Under the pieces are notes generated by a model. The model ran no database searches. It was not told the origin of the DNA and was given only the letters and a program-made list of their open reading frames with translations. A stretch of DNA of 64,000 bases from Amphirosellinia nigrospora (lineage: Eukaryota > Ascomycota > Sordariomycetes > Xylariales > Xylariaceae): NCBI GenBank assembly GCA_004123355.1, contig SCHM01000001.1, positions 10,550,193 through 10,614,192 on the forward strand, written 5' to 3'. Positions within the stretch are counted from its first letter, which is position 1, and every line of letters starts with the position of its first letter. Both the position numbers and the translations under genes were made by a program. This document shows, one piece after another, positions 50,716 to 63,900 of the stretch.

Positions 50716-53700
50716 AGTTCTGTTCTCTACTAGAAACTTAAACCGGCGTCCCCCACCTTTCATGAATTTCACTGCCCTGCAGCCCGCCAGGCTGTACGGC
50801 ACTTTCTGTCAGCGTAGCATGGCATGACAGGCGAACGTGGTAATGGCCCGTTGCCACTACATCCCTACAGGATGTTTACCCAGTTTCTTCTCTCCAGTAG
50901 TAGCCTTCTTTCAAGCGCTTCTTGCCCACATGGACGGGCCAAGCAGGCGTCACATAGCTATTCCGCATCCTTCCGAGACCTGGAGATGATATGGGTATAA
51001 TGGATCCTTCAAGTGTTGCCAACCCCCAAGTCAAGGATCTGTCTGACTCGCTTGGGGTGTAGGACTTTGTCGAAGACTCAACTTCTCTCCAAGACGGTAG
51101 CCCCCTGGGTAGGTAAGCAACTACTCTACAATGGTCACCTTAGTAACAACCTTCAATCCGGCCATTCAGCAGCGAGATGACCGTCGGCAAATACTACTCC
51201 CCGGCGCATAGTCCTAAATCCTACTCCGGAGATGGAACCTGCTTTCTAACGTTCCATTACCCAACTTTATCCCCATACCAATAAGTCAAGATACACGCCC
51301 ACAACATGTCCTGAACAGTGGATCTTTGCAAGTTGCCTTCTTCTTCTTCCAGCTGTGATTGGCATGAGTGGATGGATGCCAACATTTCGCTCACAATCCT
51401 ATTTGTGTAACTAGACGCCAAAGGCCACCCCCCAGAGCCTAATACTATATACTAACTAATGTTGGTCTTAATGTCTTGACAAGGGTTCTAATATCCGAGT
51501 TGTAGGACGAGATTAGCCATTGTTAGCTTGTTGCTCTGATAAGGCTGAGGTACGATCTGGACTGTACCTCCTTCTCAAGGCGAAACGCGATAAAGCCGGG
51601 CTAGCTATTCATCACCTTGCATGCTTGAATCATGTCTTGTTCTCAACGCAGCTGGTTCCTTTCCTGAAGAATAGCTTCGTATCGAGCAAGTCACCCACAA
51701 GAGATCGTGCATGAAACATATCCCTGTGGCTTTCAAGTTGGCGCTTCCTCGGGCTTACAACCATAATGGGATCTCTGTCAAGGGCCACGACACGCGGACT
51801 TGACGCCACCAGACAGATAAGCGCTGCCAGTAAATATTTTAGTCCGGGTGTCCATTCTTCGGTTTAACTTTCTCTATGCAGCCAACAGGACGACGAGTTA
51901 CGTCGGTTTTGAAACGAACTTCGGCTAGATTTGCGCTTAGTATGCTGCTATCTAAGCCTGATTAACACAAAACAACCCAAATTGAAGAGGATGAGACGGC
52001 CGCTGCCAGATGATTCGAGGTCTAAACTCCGGCCAGTACATTATCATCCCTCAAATGTAACCGTTCCATCCACTTGTGTATATCACATATTCTGTTGGTA
52101 CCTCCAAATGAATCCTGCATCAAAACTCATTGTAACAATTAGCCGAAACAGGAAAAGTTCCTTCCTTCGGTACCGGCCATAACGCCGCTCATCACACATT
52201 CTTTTCAGAAATCCCTCGTTGCCCCCTCGAGCTCGTCTAAATCAACTGTTAGTTTGATGGTCACGATCAGCTCCTCCCAGTCCCGCCGCACTGAACTTTA
52301 CATATTCCACACCTTTGAAGTGCGGATGTGACATATGCGTATCATTTGCCGCGTGGCACTCTCCACACGGATGGACCCTACCCTCTCCGTTGGCCGACTC
52401 GGATATATCAGTAAGAAAAAATAGTTTCAAGGAGATAGTGCCTGTGTGGTAATGTAATACGACGATAGGATGGAACGCTGCGTCAACGATCTCGTCATCA
52501 GCTTACAACAGTGTGTTGCCTACCCATCAGACGTCACCTAGCCCTACCACCCCTATCCTGTGTCTAGAGTGCCGATCGTAGCGGATACGACAACTTACGA
52601 ATTCGTTGCTATCATTATTAGCAATAGGATTTAATATAACCAAAACCATTAAATTCAGAGGGAAAGCAACAAAGGCCATTCTACCACTGCTAAATCTATC
52701 AGCATGCAGATACCATCATCGAAAGTGAGTCGTACAGTGAAGCTCTTGGAACACTAATAGTATCATCAACAGGTCATAATACCAATCTGCTAGATGGTAG
52801 GCTATGGTATTTTATTATATATTCTTAACCGCATCTTTCGTCTCTACCTACTTCCACCACGATTAATATTCTTAGCCGTACATTTACTAATTTTCTACAT
52901 TATACTTACTTAAGTAAGTATCAGATGAGCTATTCGGCGTTGTAATTCCGCCCCCTCGATCGATTCTACAGATTTTCCATCGGCCCAAATTTCGCGACCT
53001 AATTTCGAATCACCACTCCACTCATCTCTTGTTCTAAAATTATCTTGCTGCAACGGTTTGCAGCGCCGATTTAGAGCGCACCATCCGACCATCCACAGAA
53101 ACGCTTGAGTGGTTTGCAAGCATCTAACCCACCCGATCTAGAATGCAATGTCACCAGTAAAAATGTCATTGTTTGCCCAGTACGTTCAAAAATAATTATT
53201 TCGCCACCCTTTATATCCTTGCGGCCTGCCAGGAGAACGGCATATTGATGTATATTTAAGCGTGGATTCCAGATGGCCTCGTTATGCCAAAGAAGCTATT
53301 TTCACTTTCACTGCCTTCCCAAGTCTTTTATACTCCCCGCGTATTGCGAAGAGCTCAATGATATTAGGTCGTAATCTACAAGATGTCTTCAATTCCCTTA
53401 CACTCCTAGTCTAACTACTTTTTAATTAGTGATATTCAACCCGCGCTGAGTATGATCCAGTATTTGGGGGCGCGGGGCTGCAGTTTATCCCATGCTTCTC
53501 AGTCGTGTAAGTCCTAAAGGATTACCACGTGCTCTTACGAAAGTTACTAGGTGGCGAGATATGGCGAGTGACACTTGGGATAGAAAAATGAATAAGGGTA
53601 AAGGGGTAATTACGTGGGCATTTGGGTGTGAAAACGCCATATGCAGCCGCACACTTTGCTTTTTGGACTTAGCCCGAAGCTCAATGCGAGCTTTAAAACT

Positions 53701-54495
53701 TGATCATATATTTTTATCAAGTTTTGATCGCACAGTGCCTGATTTATCTACGTGAATTAACCTTGCCCACGAATGAGTAGTGGCCGGATTACCTCCTGAG
53801 CCGAGGGCCTAGAGCGCGCGAGCTAAGGCAGTAGGTACTCAGGTTTCTTTGCGAGTTGTCTTATTGCATCTGCTTAATCTAATCAAAACTCTCAAGATCA
53901 ACGTCGACATCCGAAACATCCGATAGAAATGGCAGGGATGTCGTAACGTCAGAACGGAAAATATTGCGTTTTGCAGAACAACACATTTCAAGTTAATTGC
54001 GTGAGTCCATGGGACTAATCCTTTCCGAGCCCTAACCAGTCAGGTGGTGATCATCAATTCTAGCAATAACACTACTATGGGCTTAAATAATAAGGACGTA
54101 AGCTGCTTCTAGTTATATTCATTATCTAAACTTACGAATTCTAGTCCCGGCCTTTACGTCTATTACTATCCAGGTACTAAGACCACAACCTGTACGAAGA
54201 TGATTCCTATAAACTTACAATAAGGTTTGCGTTATATAACTAGAATCCACGTGATTGAAGACATGCATTAAAGCTGGTGATATGCGTTTTTTGATTAATT
54301 TTCGATCTGTGATGAATTAGGTACTGGCATGATTTTTCTTTCTTGGCTTAATGCACCGCCACAACCCACGCACTACGTGCCCTACGGGGGCATCTCTGGC
54401 TTGCTCATGTTCAAGAATCCGCCCACATCGCTGTTAACCGAGTCATAAGTACTACTAGAAGCACTAGAAGCACAGGAGGTATTCAACGTTAAGAA
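50716..54495. other. Gene-poor region, no gene seen
   Basis: About 3.8 kb with only short motif-free ORFs. A 20-bp perfect palindrome is at 52902-52921. AT-rich patches near 52600-52900. It should contain the promoter of the hydrolase. Confidence 0.5.
52902..52921. other. Perfect 20-bp palindrome
   Basis: ATACTTACTTAAGTAAGTAT reads identically on both strands, no spacer. Possible protein-binding site or chance in AT-rich DNA. Confidence 0.8.
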
Positions 54496-55520
54496 ATGGC
54501 ATCTGTCCGTTCCCGGATTTGGAGCATGAAGCCCTCCGATTGCCGCCTAACTCCGCTACGACTACCAATGCCAAGAAGATGCAGGGGTATCAGCACACCG
54601 AGTTTATTAACGACACTAAACATCCCCGGTGACACCTTCACTCTCCCTTCAGGTCGCCGCCTGGGATACCATACGGCCGACCTATCACCGGCGTCCCTGT
54701 AATCTATATTCACGGCCACCCGGACTCCGGCCTCACCATCACAGGCCCGCTAGAGAGCCACGTCGCCAAAGAACTTAACGTGAGGTGGATAGGGCCAGAC
54801 CGCCGGGCGTTGGTCTCTCCATGCCTTACGATGCCCAGAAAGTGCTTGACTACCCATCTGACATCCAGGCCCTCGTAGAGCACCTGGGCCTTGAAAGCTA
54901 CTATATCATCGGGACGAGTGGCGGCACGGGATTCACTCTAGCATGCGCCAAGGACCTTCCGCGTTCCCAACTAAAAGGCGTCGGAATATGCGCAGGAATT
55001 GGCCCTTGTGCAGGCGGTTTCGAGAGCATGGTTGAGCCGCAGCGCAAGGCGCTGGAGGCGTGGCGAGACTACCCGGTCGAATTCAAGAAGTACTATGAAT
55101 CAGAGTATGTACTACTAGCCCAAAAAGATGACACTGCGGCGCTGGCGAGTCGGATGCGCGAGGATTTTGAGGCTGCCTTTTCAGGTACGGACCGCGAGGC
55201 GCTGCTTGAAGAGAACACGTTCAACATGGCAGTTAATGTCATGCGACAGGCCTGGATTCAGGGCGCGTGGGCCCATGCGAAGGGCATGGAGTTTCATTGG
55301 CAGCCGTGGGGGTTCGCCCTGGAGGATGTGTCGTTCCCTGGAATTAAGTTATGGTACGGAAAGAAAGATCAGTCCACTACTCCAGCCATGGGCGGTATAT
55401 GGCGAGTAGGCTGGAGAATTCTGTGTACAAGAGTACGCTAGAGATTCCCATTATACGATATGGCGGGATGGGAATCTGCAAGAGATGCTACGCGACTTAA
55501 TAGGGGTCTTAATGCCTTAG
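54496..55520 (+). CDS. Alpha/beta hydrolase fold protein (four frame breaks, possibly a pseudogene)
   Basis: Intronless hydrolase. Recognised text runs through four frame changes: GDTFTLPSGRRLGYHT; PITGVPVIYIHGHPDSG (HGHPDS oxyanion loop); RWIGPDR; PGVGLSMPYDAQKVLDYPSD; YYIIGTSGGTGFTLACA, whose G-T-S-G-G-T is the nucleophile elbow with catalytic Ser; PGIKLWYGKKDQSTTP with the likely acid Asp; RYMASRLENSVYK; and HYTIWRDGNLQEMLRDLIGV, whose His would complete the triad. Breaks lie near 54669-54672, 54806-54811, 55388-55391 and 55428-55432, each a missing base. Counting them, 54496-55520 is divisible by three (about 342 residues). All catalytic residues survive, so function may be intact if the breaks are sequencing errors; four in one gene is the highest density here. 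The first 40 residues are not family-like, so the start is unsure. Confidence 0.72.
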
Positions 55521-56440
55521 GAATCGAAGAGTGGACATCTTAGACATTAGATGCCAGGTGTAATGAAAAAGCAAAATTCCATAAGTTTCAGTGACAACAA
55601 AATATTTTTAGGGATAGGTAAACGATCTCGACTTTCTTCGCTAAATTTTGGCCTTTCCGTCGTTATTATAGCAACGGGAGGCTTATGCACTTTAATCGGC
55701 CCAGAATATTAGTCACATTTTTTGTATATGAACCGTGAGGCAATAAACTCAAATTTCAAAGCGCGGCTCCAGATACATCATCAAGTCTCTGACCTAGAAA
55801 GTCGGCACCTACAATCTTTTACAACACCCTTAGTTATCGGGTCAGGGACCTCGCAGGGGTAGGTGTAGAAGTAGCAGTGCTTCGATCAACCTACCAAGCA
55901 CCGCTAATGCAGCGCTCGGTAAAATGATGACAATGTTAGGTGCATCGTTTCAAATGAAAACGAAAGACGTAATTTGTTCCAGGCGAGGAAGCACAAGAAC
56001 CTGTACGATGGCCTCTAAGCAGACTCCGGAGAAGCCAGGATAGGCAAGAGATCGACGCAAATCGTACGCATAAGACTAATATATAGCCTTGATAAATTAG
56101 ATAATGTACCTGTTATCATTTAAAAAAGCAAAGTATAATAACTTGGAATCCTATATTATGATGGCAAGTCTTCGACAGAGACGCTTTCGAAGACCAAGCC
56201 AAGATCCAGGTTGTATACCTTCAAGATACAGAAGAACCATTGAGAGGGTGGTAGGAGCCGCTGTAACTCGATCTTGCCGCCACTCAAGAGTCCGGTTGAT
56301 AATATGTGAGTAATAAGTGCATATTTATAGCCAGTATACCACAACCACCATCAAACTCCTCTAATCCAAGGACCTCAATCTATAGTGCTTGTGGGCACAG
56401 TAACTAATCAGCTACCTTGATTGATGACATAGTATCGCCT
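55521..56440. other. Intergenic, no gene seen
   Basis: About 0.9 kb. A short ORF pair at 56104-56344 on opposite strands has no motif. Confidence 0.45.
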
Positions 56441-56698
56441 TTACTCGCGTAAGTTCTTCACTGGCGAAACATAGGAAGTGTGAGAGCCAAGGCCGGTGCC
56501 AACCATTATTAACTCGTCTATTATATTCACAACGGGTCCAAGAAATGGCGTATCTCTGTTCTTGAAGCATATTGGATGGAATATCAGCTGTGCATGTGGG
56601 ACTACCTGATGGGCCGATCGGTCCCGAGGACAGACCTCAAGTGCTGGCAACGCTAGAACGACAAGACACAACAGATTTATTAGTCTCGTTCGCCGCAT
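56441..56698 (-). CDS. Candidate secreted protein, 85 aa
   Basis: ATG-initiated ORF opening with a good signal peptide: basic start MRRTR, hydrophobic core LINLLCLVVLALPALEV, then Cys and a polar mature part (HAQLIFHPICFKNRDTPFLG). Two or three Cys. The frame may continue through an intron starting GTGAAG near the end. No relative recognised. It borders unidentified coding debris on the plus strand. Could be a chance hydrophobic ORF. Confidence 0.3.
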   Translation of the reverse strand: MRRTRLINLLCLVVLALPALEVCPRDRSAHQVVPHAQLIFHPICFKNRDTPFLGPVVNIIDELIMVGTGLGSHTSYVSPVKNLRE

Positions 56699-56707
56699 TG
56701 TTCATAA

Positions 56708-57378
56708 CCTACGTTACGACCCGAGCTTAAGCAATCCTATTTCTTAGTTTTCACAGATACTACTCGACAGCCACGGCATAACATAGACTATATCATAAAT
56801 GCCACGCAATGCTCCACAACTCTTCCAGTTCCGACTGTAGTCTCCACAAGTTTGCCAGGTAACCCAAGTCAACTGAGGCTTAAGCAGAGTTATCTGCCCG
56901 CTCTCCCTGGTGGCAGCGAATTCTAATCAGAAGTGTGGACTACAGATATATGGCTCAACACGCCCCCGCTACACAACGAGGAATTGGCAACTGCTCTAAC
57001 CTACAGACTAGAGTGGATCGACAACTTCACTAACTATCCGCAGAAGTATTACTCATGCCCAAACATCACCGGATAGCTTAATTGCCAGCGAACTGTCACC
57101 TAGTGGCTTACCATGCATGTGGATTCACCAACAGCCATCATCCTCTCGGCCAAATTGGCCCTCCAAACGAAGGAATACATTGGAGAGCCGTCCTCACATG
57201 CGCACCAATACATACCGCGCGATTCACGAGCAAGGGTAGCACGCCTGAGAACCACGCCTTTTATCGCTACGGCATGACTAAAACCGTGCTGGGAGAGAAG
57301 GGCTATGGTACTACACGGCCGCCCTCGTGGAAACTGAAACTCAGGGGATATGGTCTCGACTCATTGGTGGCCAATTGA
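56708..57378 (+). pseudogene. Unidentified coding-like debris
   Basis: Frame 2 is open from 56708 to a TAA at 56924-56926 and again to a TAG at 57074-57076, with protein-like text (SQLRLKQSYLPALPGG; VWTTDIWLNTPPLHNEEL; ALTYRLEWIDNFTNYPQKYY). A 98-codon ORF in another frame follows (57082-57378, KTVLGEKGYGTTRPP). The composition looks coding, but I cannot place it in a family. It may be a decayed gene or one with indels and introns I could not resolve. Confidence 0.3.
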
Positions 57379-57445
57379 ATTACTCGACTAGGTAAATCAT
57401 TCTCTGGCGCATGTCCTGTATTCCCGAGCTTAGCAGTGCTATCGC

Positions 57446-57769
57446 CTTGACCTACTACTCTTCCTGGTATCATGTCATATCGCTAATTCGAGTGCCGTTA
57501 TTAGCGCCATCATTGCCGGAGTAGCAAACACTACCTACGCATCTAGCGTGGATTTTATTCCTATCAAATCTCTCACTCAACAGGATAAAATAGCTAGCGT
57601 GAACCCGCTGTTCAAGCCAAGTTATTCTAACTCTGTCAATTCAACCGCCGACATGGAGTTACGAGCTGCGTTCTTATACTTCACGCACGCGTCATTCTTT
57701 CGTGATACCTATATCATTGGGATGTCGAAACAATTGGGGCAACTTTCTCTACATTCACAGAAGGTCAGC
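57446..57769 (+). pseudogene. Second block of unidentified coding-like debris
   Basis: Open frame with protein-like text (ISAIIAGVANTTYASSVDFI; SVNSTADMELRAAFLYFTHA) followed by a stop. Only an internal ATG. May belong with the block at 56708-57378. No family recognised. Confidence 0.22.
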
Positions 57770-60130
57770 TGATCAATGGTTAATAAGTGCCTCTGAAGCC
57801 GAACTAGTGGCAACCGGATATAGCTCACCATTGGGATATATCGGCGAAGGACGCTCAAACGATGTTCGTCAATACAGCCCACGGCCCGACAGACCCAAAG
57901 CTACTCATATCACACTATAGTTACACTAACCTAGCCCATACTATGTAGCTAGTGAAGCTACATGACAACTAGATACGCATTATGCCTTCCACTTTCCTAG
58001 CCTTTTCTACAACTATAACATCCCCCATCCGCCAATCTTCAAAAATATATTCATCCTGAACATCACAGAAACTTCAAAGCACAGAACGCGCGTCTTTTGA
58101 CGTCTCTGGGCTCTCATTCATACTCACAGTCGGGTTGTTGCTCATCACCATATCTTACTTGCTCGAGGTCATATTAGGGTGTTAGGGTTGCTTACTAAGA
58201 GGATATGGTATAAACAAGATGTTATACCTTGAGTGGAACACACTAATAGAACCTTGTAGCTCCAGCAGCTAGCACACTAAGAGTTCGGAATTAACGTGGT
58301 TTCGACGCTTAGTTGCGGCTCCTTCCATAAAGCCGGGCGAACTACTCGGATCACTAGATGTTACAAGTCCAATGTATCCAATTCTTGAGAATCAGTCCTC
58401 TAAGAAGGCTCTCAGTATTCCTTTAGGGTCATGCTAAGAGGATATATCATAAGAAGGGATACATAGTAGTCGTAAGCTTCGCCTGAAAACCCATCCATCA
58501 AGTTTGGACTTAATTCGTATCCAAGGTATATGGTGGCAAAGCATATTCGAATACATAAAAACTTATCCCAGTCAACTATACTCATTAGAGGCGGCACCAC
58601 GTTTCCGAAGCCTTTATAACCTAGTTCCAAAACTTAGCTGACTCATCTAACGATAGTACGCTACATCTAAGCTAGCTAGTTGCTCATCTAATGGCGCAAG
58701 CTAAATTCGACGTACATCTATCTACAACGGCTTGTGAAATGCATAAACAAATTTTGCCGTGCCCAGCGTTTCCAGATCTAGAAGGTCATAAATCCTCCAA
58801 GAGATCTCAAACAAGGCGTACCTGCAGCATCGCCACGGCAAGCGCGATACCTAGAGTAAAATGACAGATTATCCCTGGTGAGAATCTGGAAGTTATTTGT
58901 TATGGAGAGGCAGTGCCATGAGAATTGATAAATATAGGTCTAGTCACATATAAATTGACGAATTTGGAGGCCTCCTAGGTCCAGATTTTATAACTCTGTA
59001 GCACACCAAAGGTAAAATGCCTCAATAGCTGTGCTTTCGTTAATGCCCCCACAATACCCGTCGGCTAGTATAAGTTTTACACAGAACGCCCTTTGCTGCG
59101 TAATATTAAGGCTTGTTAAAATTCTCCGTTCCGGCACCATAGCCGTAGCGTTTCAGCTAATTGCCAGTGAGCTAGAGACGAATTTGGTTTCAATCGGCTT
59201 TTGATAGGGGACACATTTCTTCAAAGGGGATATTACGTCACTGTAGAGAGAACTTATCGATTCTTAATACCGTCTATAGCTTTTGTATCAACGACGGAGT
59301 TTAGCAGCGCTTAGTAACACAGAGTACACAACGTAAATCATGTGTCGGGACGAAACCCGATATCTACGTCTGAACCAGGCCCTGTGATCGATCTAGGATA
59401 TGAGAAGAATGCGGGGCAAGATGTTGGAGCAGTTCATGAATAGTTGACTACGAGCAAAGATAGTATTATTAAGAGTTGCATGTTAAAATTCAAGTGCGGC
59501 GAGAGCGCTTCGTCCAACAACAAGTGCTCGGAGATATTTCGAGTACCGATTTTGGAATAGTTTCAACCATTATGTCGGTGCGAATTTGTCTCGGCGATGA
59601 CTTGGCGATTAGACCCGTAGCATACTTGTAGCTAATTGGGTCCCATATATAGACTGAAGTGGCAGGTTTAGTGATAATCATACAGAATCAGGCCCTATCG
59701 GACTAAAGTTAGTAAGGTCGCATAATATTTCTACCACGTGCTGTCACTTTACTTAGAACGTGGCGATGGACTCGTACGAGGATACATCATTGGTCAAAGC
59801 TCATATCAACACTAAGACGCAAGGTAGGACTGGAAAGATTATATTTATTGTTAGGCATATACCCAACATGATGTATGGTCATATCTTCGTTGTCGCTAAG
59901 ACGATAATGTAATTTGTATGTTGCCCCGTCGATTTCCATGCTCCCGTCACCGCTTCTCAGTAACGCCAGAGTGATGGTGCCCAAAAATTCAATGCCCTGA
60001 TAACGTACCGATTCATCCTTGTCTATAATATCCTAATCCAATTGCGTTCTGCCTCCTTGGCAGGCCGCTTTTTGATAAAGCAGCCTAGACAGTAGAATTC
60101 CACCCCACCGTCCGGCCGCTTCGAATTGTC
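57770..60130. other. Gene-poor region, no gene identified
   Basis: About 2.4 kb. The minus-strand frame 59787-60050 reads like coding sequence (YQGIEFLGTITLALLRSGDG; LHYRLSDNEDMTIHHVGYMP) but has an in-frame stop upstream and no recognised motif. A GGTGTTAGGGTTG word near 58178 is not a telomere array. Confidence 0.4.
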
Positions 60131-60987
60131 TTATAATGGGTAATTCATGTTCATCGTTGGGTCGCCGTAATAGACCATCCCTTCTCCTATTTGCGGCAAT
60201 GAAGGGTCCCACGGGATACCAGGTTGTTGATTTCCAGCATTCTGTTGAGCCTTAAGCTTCCAGTACTCAAGCTTCAGAGTCTCGTATGATTTTGATAGCA
60301 CCTCGTTCTTGCTCTCTAAATCGTTGATGATACCCTCGAGGTCTTTAATACGTTGATCCTTCCTCTCTCTATACTATGATAGTCGAAATTAGCCATTGCT
60401 CGTTTTACATTTGACATGTGAAAGTCGGAGACGCAGAGAACGGCAACAAGAAACGGCTTGAGCCCAAAAAGGTGGTCTGGTTTTGTCAAATAAAAGACTA
60501 ATAATCAAGTGACTCACAGCACGCTGAGATGCCCTATTCTGAGCTCGCCGTCGCTGCGAGAAAGTCATCGTGTTAGCCACTGATCGATGTGCCCCGACAA
60601 GCCCCTGTGTGGGCTTTCTTACAGAAAGAACTGATGGAGGCGCGTTTTTGTATCTGTTTTCTCGTTTTCTTTTTGGTTTAGGTGCTGGTTCTTGTGTCCC
60701 TGGCTGAGCATCGGTAGTTCCTCCTGCTTGCGGGGGGCTGTGCTCAGGACTGGATACTCGGGCGAGAAGGGAGGCTCTTGCTATGAACTCGGCGTTAGAT
60801 GTTGAAATGGTGTCTCTCTTCGATGACCGGGGCTTACGAGCACAGCCTTTTCAATATCGTCGATAGTCAGATCAAAGGGCCCAAAGATAGAAATGCCAGG
60901 ATCACAGCCAAATGAACTCGAGGACAGCTCCTCGGAAGAGGGAAATCCATCCCATGGGTCATCTGAGTACGTTTTATTTGCGAACAT
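60131..60987 (-). CDS. bZIP transcription factor, AP-1/Yap-type basic region (one frame break)
   Basis: Nuclear DNA-binding protein of about 214 residues. Three exons: 60623-60987, 60518-60553, 60131-60373, with introns of 69 and 144 bp. The short middle exon carries the first half of the basic region, RRRAQNRASQRA, and splices exactly to YRERKDQRIKDLEGIINDLE; the N-R-x-S-Q-R-x-x-R-x-R-K pattern is that of Yap/AP-1 relatives (usually N-R-x-A-Q-R). The zipper continues SKNEVLSKSYETLKLEYWKL. The N-terminal half is acidic (MFANKTYSDDPWDGFPSSEE) with a later basic block PKPKRKRENRYK, likely nuclear import. One base seems missing near 60840-60845 (DDIEKA to RKPRSSKRDT). The tail is short and neutral. 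Targets unknown. Confidence 0.83.
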
Positions 60988-63900
60988 TTCGAGAAGAAGT
61001 AGAGGCTACAGTAAGCTCGGCGGTCGGCTGGTGAGATCTCCTAAAGAGTTTGGATGTGAATTATGTTATTATAAGTGATAATACCAAGAACTTAGAAGGG
61101 CATTTCGTCACCCTTGTCCGATGTAGTCTACCTGCATTACATTATATCCCCCCCACTGCCGTTCAACAGACATCGAATAAAAACGCATAGTACCTAGGTA
61201 GGTTAGGGTTTTACATGCATTGACCCTTGGCCGTCTACTACAGTATGCAAGAGCGAATCTCCGCAAACACCTTGACGGACCAGAGATTACTACCTGGTAA
61301 TGTAGCGTATGTACTATTATGGCACGGTTGTAGCGATGTAGTTTCTTCCATCAGTCGCGTGTCGGGCACCCTGGTAGATCCTCTGCTACCTACCGCAGCT
61401 TGTACTGACGTACACATGTTTACTAACCCTGGGTAGCACTATTAGTAGAGCAGGGACAAGGGTCGTAGAGGCGGGCTCTAAGGCGGGTATGCGACGGCGG
61501 TGTAGTTGACGTACACCAACTTAAGTCTTCTACAGTAAGTATACTGGGAGGTACCATACCTCTTACAGAATGCTAGTTATCACATCGCATCCGCCTATCT
61601 GCCGATAGCTATATTCTGCTTGGGAAAATGCCGATGGGCGAAGATATAGACAACCCAGGATGACACTTGGGTATATGGATGCTTTTGCTTGGAATCAATC
61701 TAGTTAGAACAGTTGGCGGGGTGTCCGAGGTGGGGTAGGTATTTCATCCCTGTATAAGAGCTATACCTAGATACTAGATGATACTACTCACGATCTTCGA
61801 TCTTTGACTAACCTCAACGCCAGCTACCTACATACTTGTAGCAAATAGGGCGTGTGAAGCGGGCAGATTCGAATTAGCTCGAATCTTGCTAGCGCTAGTT
61901 AACGTGCTAAGGCGAAGTACTTACTTAAGTCGTGGTTGGTGAGGCCGCTCTACAAGTATGTAAACTAGGCACCATAATTAGGAGCCGCCCCTGGAAAGTC
62001 AAGAAATTCTTCATCCCGCTAATTCTAAGTTACACCCCAAGTACTGCAACGTAAGACAGAGCACATGCAAATAATCTTTCTTAGGTACTGTAGTATACGC
62101 AACAATAAACACATATCTTGGCACAAGATCTACAGTATATCTATTCTACTATAAGTTCAGATTCCCGTCAGATTCCTGCCCCACAGAGTTTATTATGGGG
62201 TATCAAAGCTGCAGTCATTTGCGGGTTTCTTCGACTTCAAGCACCACGTGCCGCTCGCGACACCAGTATCAAAGGAGTACCACGATGCACTACCGACTAA
62301 CCTTACCTTATTATGTAACCCGCCTAATCCTATTCCCATTTCCCCGCCCGATATAACCCACTTAGCTAAGCCATGCCGTTCATAAGGCCTTTGTATTTGG
62401 AATGAAAGAAACACTGTGAACGCACAGTGTGTAGTTCGTGCCATGAAGAATTTGCCTTCAGCCCTATAAGTAGTTCGCCTCCTGATGTGTATTATTCCCC
62501 GATCTATAACCTCAGCTAGGATTGTTTTCATAAGCTGAAATAGATCTCGATAACTAACACAAAGCATGATCTCTCTCACTTGCTGTGCTGTCAACGTCGG
62601 CAGACTTGAATCTCGCGGACTATTACCCGTGGCGGGTGTTCCGCCTGCCGTTCATAACGCTATATTCGGTTGCCACCCCCGGGTTTCTCGCCTTGTTTGA
62701 GATTTGGAGAATCATGCATTCGGCGTTGTATCCGTCCCTAGGAAAAATTCTCCGGTATCTTGAAATGATGTCGAATCTGCTCGCCACTACTAAAACCATC
62801 AAACCACTCCTGTTATCGGCCCACTGATGTGTCCGGTAACTCAGATGTGCCAGGGCCACGTAAACAAACATGTTGGAACGGGAGGTTTAACTATGCGACC
62901 TCTGACTTGCACCCTACATATATACATATAGAGATAGTCGACTTTGTACTGTGGCGGCGGTTCCCGGCCATACTAAGGCATTAGTTACATTCTGGCACCT
63001 CCTAACACAATTGGTAAGAAGTAGTGTTAGATCATCGGGTCACACAACGCGATCGTCTTATCTTGAGATTTTGATAGTGGAGAATAAGTTCGATATGTCC
63101 CATTGATCGATCTATCACAAGCTCACCTTCTCTTCCAATTAGCCTCCATCATTGATGCATGTCCGAATTTTCGAGGTCCTGGTTTGATGCAAAGCAACGA
63201 ACTTGGCACCAGACACAAGTAAAATGTTGAACTTAATGATAGGCTACGGGAAGTTAAATTGACGGCTCTCAAATCTGGAAGCTGCGGAGCTATCCCTGTT
63301 TCGTCGGCGCTTATAGTCTTGTTTTGCGCCTCTCATTGCATTTAATCGGTGACCCATATAGTTAGGTTCCGTCACTGCATATAGCCTCAAAAGCACGAGT
63401 AAAGCTTCTGTCGACTTGTATTCAGAAACCATGCTTCAAATGCACTATCAAGGACTATTTCGTCTATATATTTTTATCCTTTGACCATACCCATAGACCA
63501 AACTACACTAGAAGTTTTTCTTTTCTTCGACACGTATCCTGCATGCAACCTAGACACCCCACTAGAATTAACTTTCCGCTGTACACTGTTGTCACCGTGT
63601 AAGGCGGGAGTGTATACTGGACACCTTTGATAGCCTATTGGCCTTATCTCATACCGTTGCCAAGCCATCCATTGACGCGTGGGTTAAGAAATAGAATGGT
63701 TCGTGTTAGTACATAAAGACGAGTCTATTGTACGTTACAACTCAAAAATTTCCATCGGCCCTCGACAATTCGAATCTACGTGCTATTAAACACTTGTCGA
63801 ATTGGTGTTCGGCTATGACGGCGACATTTCGTCGTTCTGTTTACATGTTCAAACAACACGCTTCAAGCCCCACGAATACTGGGTATAGACCCCTGAGGGA

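Noticed and set aside
58170-58195. TTAGGG-like words suggesting an interstitial telomere
   Set aside because: Only two copies, out of register; no array.
62193-62594. 133-codon minus-strand ORF
   Set aside because: Non-ATG start and no recognisable domain; overlapped by an equally open opposite frame nearby.
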